Shown one piece after another: positions 58,464-64,000 of a stretch of 64,000 nucleotides of DNA. Source of the DNA: Agrocybe praecox (lineage: Eukaryota; Basidiomycota; Agaricomycetes; Agaricales; Agrocybaceae); NCBI GenBank assembly GCA_964017145.1, contig OZ024848.1, positions 3,112,501 to 3,176,500 of the forward strand, read 5' to 3'. The notes beneath the pieces are model-generated. The model made no database searches. It saw only the letters and a list, made by a program, of their open reading frames with translations, and was not told the DNA's origin. The translations under genes were made by a program, and so were the position numbers. Within the stretch, counting starts at the first letter, position 1; every line of letters starts with the position of its first letter.

Positions 58464-60037
58464 TTAAGAGAGATATACATATTCCATGATATGCTCCTGC
58501 TGTTCCCTAGTCGCTGCTTCCGTAACTAGTTTCAATCTTTTGTCGGAGCTTCGGTGTAGCGTATATATTGTGTCCTCCAGCTCCGAATAATCTGGCTTGC
58601 GAGCAATAACGGTCTTGAGGTTCCTGCACCTCTCCGCTAAATGTCGGAAGTAGTCAACTTGACCAGCTGGGGAGAAGGGAATGTGTATGGAAAGTGAGAG
58701 CTGCGGCAGTGAAATTGTTTCAAGGTGCTCGTACATCCCGAACATGACAGATATATGATCCTACGCGCCCATCAGATATTGAATCAATTGTAACAAAAAC
58801 GACTTACTGCAGTCATGGGTAGTAGGCTTGTACGCCAACTAATGACATTTGGAAACCAATGCCACAGCTCGTCCATCCATTTTCGGGGCGCAAGCTTCGT
58901 CACATTTGTCGGCATTTTGTGGGTTAGGTCGACGTGGAAATCACAGCGAAGATATTGGACGCTGGTAAAGTTCCTTCCTTGTCTCTGGGCTCCCTCAAAT
59001 GCAAGTAGCATCCGAGTAAACTTTGCAGAAAAATCGTCCTCGTCCTCATCCGCACAGGAAAGCGACAAATGAGATATAGAGAAAAAGGACACCACAGGTA
59101 CGCGTACGAGATCTACGATGTTCTCCGGGAACCCCTCGAAGCTTTTCAGCGCTGGTAATGAGTCGCTTTTCAGCTGGCCCAGATCGAACTGGAACATGAA
59201 GTATAAGGGCTGCCTCTTTCCCATAGAGAGATGTTCGATCTTTGGATGTGCTAGAATGAATTTTGTCACAGCTGTTTTGGTCCTATTCAGGGATACCGTG
59301 AGTTCTAGCGATCCAAGCTCGAGGGATATCAAGTGGGGAAATCGCAGCTTGAGGAACTGTTCGTACGGCCCTCCTGATTTATAGGCTATCATTCCAGAAA
59401 AGGAGATATGCGTAAGAGTGTTCAATGAGGCCTCCATGACCGGCATCACTGGTAAATCTGTGGTGACTAACGGTCAATGTGAGCTGAAGAGATATGAAAA
59501 TTCACAGAGAGCAAAATACTCACTTAGATTACTCTGCCACATCACCTTCTTTAGTCCAACAAGTTGAAATGAAGGTATTTGGTCGTCTTCTCGCCCGGGT
59601 CGATATATAAACTGGGTCAAATTGGGACAATATTTCCCGAGTGAGCGAAAGAATGTGAGAGCGTCCCCATGATCAAAAAAGGGGACACCAGAGAGCTCCA
59701 GCGAATGAAGTCTCTCCCACTTCTCCGCAAAATCGGGAGAAATCCATGGCTCTCTAGCCCTCCTCGCTACTGGACCCGCCTGTCTGCGAGTGGTGATGGT
59801 GGCCGACAGAATCTTGATGCCTATGGCCTCCCTGTTGTTTCGCAAGAAATCAACAGTCTCATTAGCGTATCTGTCATCGCTGCGTAGGTTAATATGGCGA
59901 TAGAGGATAGGTCCACCCGACATCGTGAACGCTTTGCATACATAAGGGACCTGAACGAGGTCCTTTCTAGATAAGTAGGAGAAAATTTCTTCTAGAACTT
60001 CTGCTGGCAGTGCAATTTTTGGAAACCTTCGCGACAT
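58464..60037 (-). CDS. F-box protein with leucine-rich C-terminal region
   Basis: A likely substrate-recognition subunit of an SCF ubiquitin ligase. Exons 60037-59524, 59457-58808, 58760-58464 give 486 aa. The F-box is at the very N-terminus: ALPAEVLEEIFSYLSRKDLV...VCKAF...PILYRHI. The rest has irregular leucine-rich stretches (HLISLELGSLELTVSL, ISHLSLSCADE) such as are common in Agaricomycete F-box proteins, which are hugely expanded. An ATG at 60106 would add 23 residues; the start at 60037 puts the F-box in the usual position. The gene borders the TA-flanked MITE on its 3' side. Confidence 0.85.
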
Positions 60038-61271
60038 GATGGAATCTACGTGGTGTATAGTAAGTGACGTTACCTCCGATGAAGATGGGAAATTGCAAAC
60101 CCACATACATGGTGTATACGGTGCAGTGTCAGAGTAAACCTACTCGCTGGGACTTTCGAGGCCAGGTGGGTGGTGTGTTTCTGCACGTTTGAGAGAGCTA
60201 TGGTAGTGGTAATGGGGAAAGAAAGGGGAGTATATCGAAAGATATGTACGAGCGTCGGCGTCTATAAACCCGCCCATAGTCAACATAGACGCCAAGGGGC
60301 TTTTAGTGCACGGCCACATGTCCAACTACAGCGATGGTGGAGATATAATGCGTCATATCAGCCTTATGTTTTGCACGAATACCTCGGACAACATTTTATC
60401 CGACGCAGCAACATATACCCACAGTGCTGAAGGCATGATGCAACCACACACCGTATAGGGCCAGATATTATCCTTTTTTGGTGGAGACAGGTGGTGAAAC
60501 GAACTTTAAAGCGGTCTAAAGCCTCTTTTCCCTTGATCATCTCCTGTATATTATGTCTCCAAGTGGACTCATCACGTCTTTCTTCCCGAAGCATCATCAT
60601 TTCGAGATCTACGGAAGAAGGGTCCGTCGGGTACTAGTCGCTCCGGGAGAGGGTTGGATAAGGATAGAGCTTCAAAAAGATGGAAAACATGCTCACTACA
60701 TATGCATGTGGGATTGCAATATGGCCAAGTCGGAAGGCGTAGGTAAACATACCCAACGTGAGAATGATCACCGGCCGCCGTTGGCAACAAGAATAGTCCG
60801 CTCCGGAGCCGAAACAGTACAACTTATCAATTCCTGAGTGTTTCCTGCGTATATAAATTCCTTTGAGCCATACACTTCAACGCCAAAACAAGCTTTTCCC
60901 TTGCTTATAAGATGTGTACAAAATGCATAGGCTTTGGCAGTACAGTCTGAATATCTGACGGATTGCCCGATCCGTACATAGATTAGATTAGATCCCCTCC
61001 TCGAGCGTTAGAACGTTAGACGTTAGACCTTCCAGCGGCGTCGTTGAATCGGGCCCCGGCCATTCAAAGTTGATGATGATTTTGCGTTAAGATGAAATTT
61101 CCACAGCGTCGGTGGCGGCGTCAGGCTAGTCTCTATTGCGATATGGCGTCGTCATGAGAAATAATGTCTTGAAATCCTTCCTTGCAAACCAGGAAAAGAA
61201 GAGCAAGTTAGTTAATGTTTACGGCGATCATAATATTACATTCAATTCAATAATTTGATCTGTATTTTTAC
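60038..61271. other. Intergenic with a decayed SOD terminal exon
   Basis: About 1.2 kb. Near 61025-61075, a stretch resembles the last SOD exon (see findings). No other coding exon supported; open frames such as 60553-60837 carry nothing recognisable. Confidence 0.5.
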
Positions 61272-62058
61272 TTAGAGCTTAGAACCGCTAACAGCTTCGT
61301 TGAAGCGGGCCTCAGCCTCGTCGAAGTTGATAACGTTCCAAATAGCAGCGAGGTACTGAGAAAGTAGGCTTCAGCGTCACAATTCTGAAATGACAAATTC
61401 GTTATAGATACTCACGTCGACCTTCACGTTCTTGTATTGGAGGTAGAAAGCGTGTTCCCAGATATCGACACCGATGATGGGAACGAGGGTCAGAAGAGGA
61501 TCCTGGTTGGCGGTAGTGGAGAGCTCGAGACGCTTGGAAGAGGGATTGTATCCCTGCGGATAAAATTATCTCGCATGAGAAACATCACACTGGAAAGACG
61601 ATAATGTTAAACTCACGAGCCATCCCCATCCAGATCCTTGAATTCCAGCGGTAGTGGCGTTGAATTCCTTCTTAAGGTTGTCGAGAGATCCAAAGGCCTG
61701 ATCGATAGCCTGCTTGAAAGCTCCATCGCGAAGGACACCTCCGTTGCCCTTGTGGACGGCAGCAGATGGTGCGAGGTTTTTCCAGAAAAGAGAGTGGTTA
61801 ATGTGTCCTGATCGGAGCCGATAAGCATGTAAACTCTCAGGCGTATTATTTCTTACCTCCTCCATTAAACTTCAAAGCAGCTTGAAGAGCAATGCGCTCC
61901 TTGGGAGTGGAGGCTTTGGCGTACGAAGCCTCGGCAGCGTTCAAAGCGTTGACATAGGTCTGGTGATGCTTTGTGTGGTGAAGAACCATGATCTCCTCGG
62001 AGATATAGGGCTCAAGAGAGTTGTAGGGGTAAGGAAGAGGAGGAAGAGTGTGGGCCAT
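61272..62058 (-). CDS. SOD: Manganese superoxide dismutase, cytosolic type
   Basis: Converts superoxide to hydrogen peroxide and O2. Exons 62058-61857, 61807-61617, 61553-61416 and 61355-61272 give 204 aa, the usual mature length. Metal ligands are visible: His in [14 protein letters not shown], His in HINHSLFW, and Asp/His in [15 protein letters not shown]. The Gly-Gly-Gly-His join at the first intron (KFNGG|GHINHS) and GWGWL are as in the family. It begins [19 protein letters not shown] with no mitochondrial presequence, so it should be cytosolic, as in other fungal second MnSODs. The promoter has a TGACGTCA and a CACGTG about 80-100 bases upstream of the ATG, suggesting bZIP/bHLH stress control. 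Confidence 0.97.
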
Positions 62059-62137
62059 TGTTTGGAATGTTGTGGTCAAGGTTCAAAGAAACTGTGAGAC
62101 GAAAAAGGGGGAGCGATTAGATATTATCGATAACCGT

Positions 62138-62155
62138 GTGACGTCACACCACGTG
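62138..62155. promoter_or_regulatory. CRE and E-box in the SOD promoter
   Basis: GTGACGTCAC (CRE palindrome, 62138-62147) is followed at 62150-62155 by CACGTG. In fungi the first is bound by Atf1/CREB-type bZIP regulators and the second by bHLH factors. They lie about 80-95 bases upstream of the SOD ATG. Function in this organism is inferred. Confidence 0.55.
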
Positions 62156-62751
62156 CCAGGATTAATGGCGTAATACTAATGACTAAATATCACGCGAAAC
62201 TGACGCGAACCAGTCGCGTCTATATTATATAAAGAAAGATGCTTATCCCTAAGGCCTAAGGTTCAAAAAATTTGTGTTCATTACACCTCCCAGATAAACT
62301 CTGGAAGTTAGTGTTACTTTGGTTTCCTAGCACACCTTCGTCAACAGAAAGCTACCACTGTTTCTTATAATCGGCTGATTCATCAATTTTATTTCAATTC
62401 CGCTTGAATCCCGCTAATATACATAGATTCATCAGCAGATCACGCCACTTGCTTAGTGATTACATTTCGGCATAGAAGTTCATAGAAGTTTGACTGGACA
62501 ATTTGAAATAGGCGACTCTAGACATAGTATAGCTCCCAGAGCTTTACATTTTTCTTGGGCAGCACCGCGAAATTCCCCTCCAATTTTACAGAGACAAGAT
62601 GTTCTATACGCACAGAAGACACCTTGCAAAAAATAATGTAGGGAGAATCATGAAGCAAGGCACAGATGTAAGTCAATTGCATAAACCTCATTCAAGAATC
62701 CACATTAATAACCCTCGATGCCCACTAAATTCTATCCGAATATGGTTTTTC

Positions 62752-63015
62752 TTATAGAGAGAACAAAAGATAAAGTAAGTTCTTTCCAACTTGGAGGATC
62801 TGTGTCTGTGCGTCAATAGTAAACCTTTCTCGGGTCCGAATTTGAACTATGCGGTAGAACTTGGCCATGAGGCATGAACTTCTCTCTTGAGGCCCATGGG
62901 TCCCGACGAGTTCGTATATGTTAGTGGCCGTAAGTGCTGAGATTGGGATCCGATCAGTGGTCAGACACTCTAGCATGGCCCGCTGCGTGGACGCAGACAC
63001 ACTAGTGATAGACAT
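62752..63015 (-). CDS. Possible small hypothetical protein, 87 aa
   Basis: A single open frame with an ATG start (MSITSVSASTQRAMLE). It has no family I recognise, no signal peptide and no clear splice partners. Composition is ordinary. It could be a small gene or chance. Confidence 0.2.
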   Translation of the reverse strand: MSITSVSASTQRAMLECLTTDRIPISALTATNIYELVGTHGPQERSSCLMAKFYRIVQIRTRERFTIDAQTQILQVGKNLLYLLFSL

Positions 63016-64000
63016 GTTATTGAGCTCATCAAAGGTGTAACGTGTTATCGGAGAGAAAGTGTATTCGGATCGGGAGGTCTAACGAAGATTTTTCTTTCTT
63101 GAGGGTCTCCAGTCATGTTTTGTTTCAGTGTGAACATGACTTTGGAACCTAGGTACGTACATCATGCAAGGATGTGCATGATCAAGTTAACATCCTGGGT
63201 CGACCGGTGAGGACACTGCCACGCCGACCATCATCTCAATTATAAATAGTCACCGCGATTCTAGACGTTTCCTCGACACTTTCCCAAGCTCACCTACGCC
63301 AGTCAAAAGCTGTGCTGGATTACTCCAACGCCTGACTCACGCAAGTATTGGGAGCTATACACATGCACATGCATATTTCTCACCAGCTCTGTTCCGAAGA
63401 CCATTGTTTTACTAATACTGTGTGGACAGTGTGTCATAATCTATACCTAACCTCTAGGATGGCGGCCGAAAAGGATTGAAATCTTCATAATATGATAATA
63501 ACTCCTTTGAAAAGTCATTGGCCAAAGCTGGGTCTTATGAAACGCATATACAGGTCCCTCACGTTAATTCTAAAATTACAAGCGTGCGCAACGGTGTACG
63601 ACGCCGGTTGACATAACTGTGTGTCCCATTCCTCCGGTGGCCTATGGATAGCTTGTTGTTCATCCCCATCGTGACGCTCAGTGATATCATCCGCCGCCGA
63701 CGGTTTCCCATGATTTTTATCTCATCCTCTCCGTCGGTCTCGCTTGGGTGTTGCCCCTCACACGCTGTTTTGTCACCGCTCTCGTTTTCCGGGAATGATC
63801 AGCTTAATTTACATCAGACTGGTAAAGACCTATGAACATCTGGGTATTGCCCGCTCACGCACAGTGGAGTATCAGAGGCTCGTTCACAACGGTGGTCTTG
63901 CAACCGATAGTGATTCATTTAAGATACATACCGCCACATATTTAGGACTACTTTTTTACTAAATGAGATTTCTACTGAAATTGCATCACGTTAATACTAC
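63016..64000. other. No gene seen
   Basis: About 1 kb at the right end with only short unsupported open frames on both strands. Confidence 0.45.

Noticed and set aside
1..64000. CRISPR arrays, operons or bacterial-type promoters
   Set aside because: None seen. The window is eukaryotic, with spliceosomal introns in nearly all genes; no regularly spaced repeats exist.

Overview
The window is nuclear DNA from a filamentous basidiomycete, most likely an Agaricomycete. Genes carry many short introns (mostly 50-60 nt, GT-AG, with CTAAC/CTGAC-like branch sites). Their families (ERT1-type zinc-cluster regulator, DUF6533 and other 7TM proteins, NACHT proteins with a CHP-TR linker, UstYa-like proteins, a Crypton) are typical of that class. 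Gene models below were built by hand from splice signals and reading phase; where exon lengths are given, phase was checked across the joins.

Left part (1-23.5 kb): an unknown three-exon gene (-), an ERT1-like regulator (+), and a phosphoinositide phospholipase C (PLC-A, +). Next come a regulator with a C-terminal Zn2Cys6 cluster (+), a metallophosphoesterase (MPE-A, -), a second phospholipase C (PLC-B, +) and a second metallophosphoesterase (MPE-B, +). PLC and MPE are each present as two diverged paralogues, so a PLC/MPE block seems to have been duplicated. MPE-B has one in-frame TAG where MPE-A has Trp; MPE-A itself has Gln in place of the first metal-binding His.

Middle (23.5-38.2 kb): a DUF6533 membrane protein, a BBE-like FAD oxidase, three UstYa-like genes (two with both HxxHC motifs, one degenerate), a 7TM protein, two adjacent cyanovirin-N-homology proteins, a GNAT acetyltransferase and an Agaricomycete type II membrane protein. 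UstYa-like proteins with a flavin oxidase suggest a small specialised-metabolism (possibly peptide-modifying) locus, but I see no convincing precursor peptide.

Right part (38.2-64 kb) is more dynamic: two damaged BTB-like paralogues, a minimal dsRNA-binding protein, and a 566-bp hAT-type MITE with a perfect 8-bp target duplication. The MITE ends 48 bp before the target-site-flanked start region of a NACHT NTPase. Then come two unknown genes and a complete 899-aa Crypton tyrosine recombinase, a 282-bp near-perfect palindrome, a 578-bp MITE with 39-bp perfect terminal repeats, an F-box protein and a cytosolic-type Mn superoxide dismutase with a CRE and an E-box in its promoter. Two introns in the window are GC-AG.
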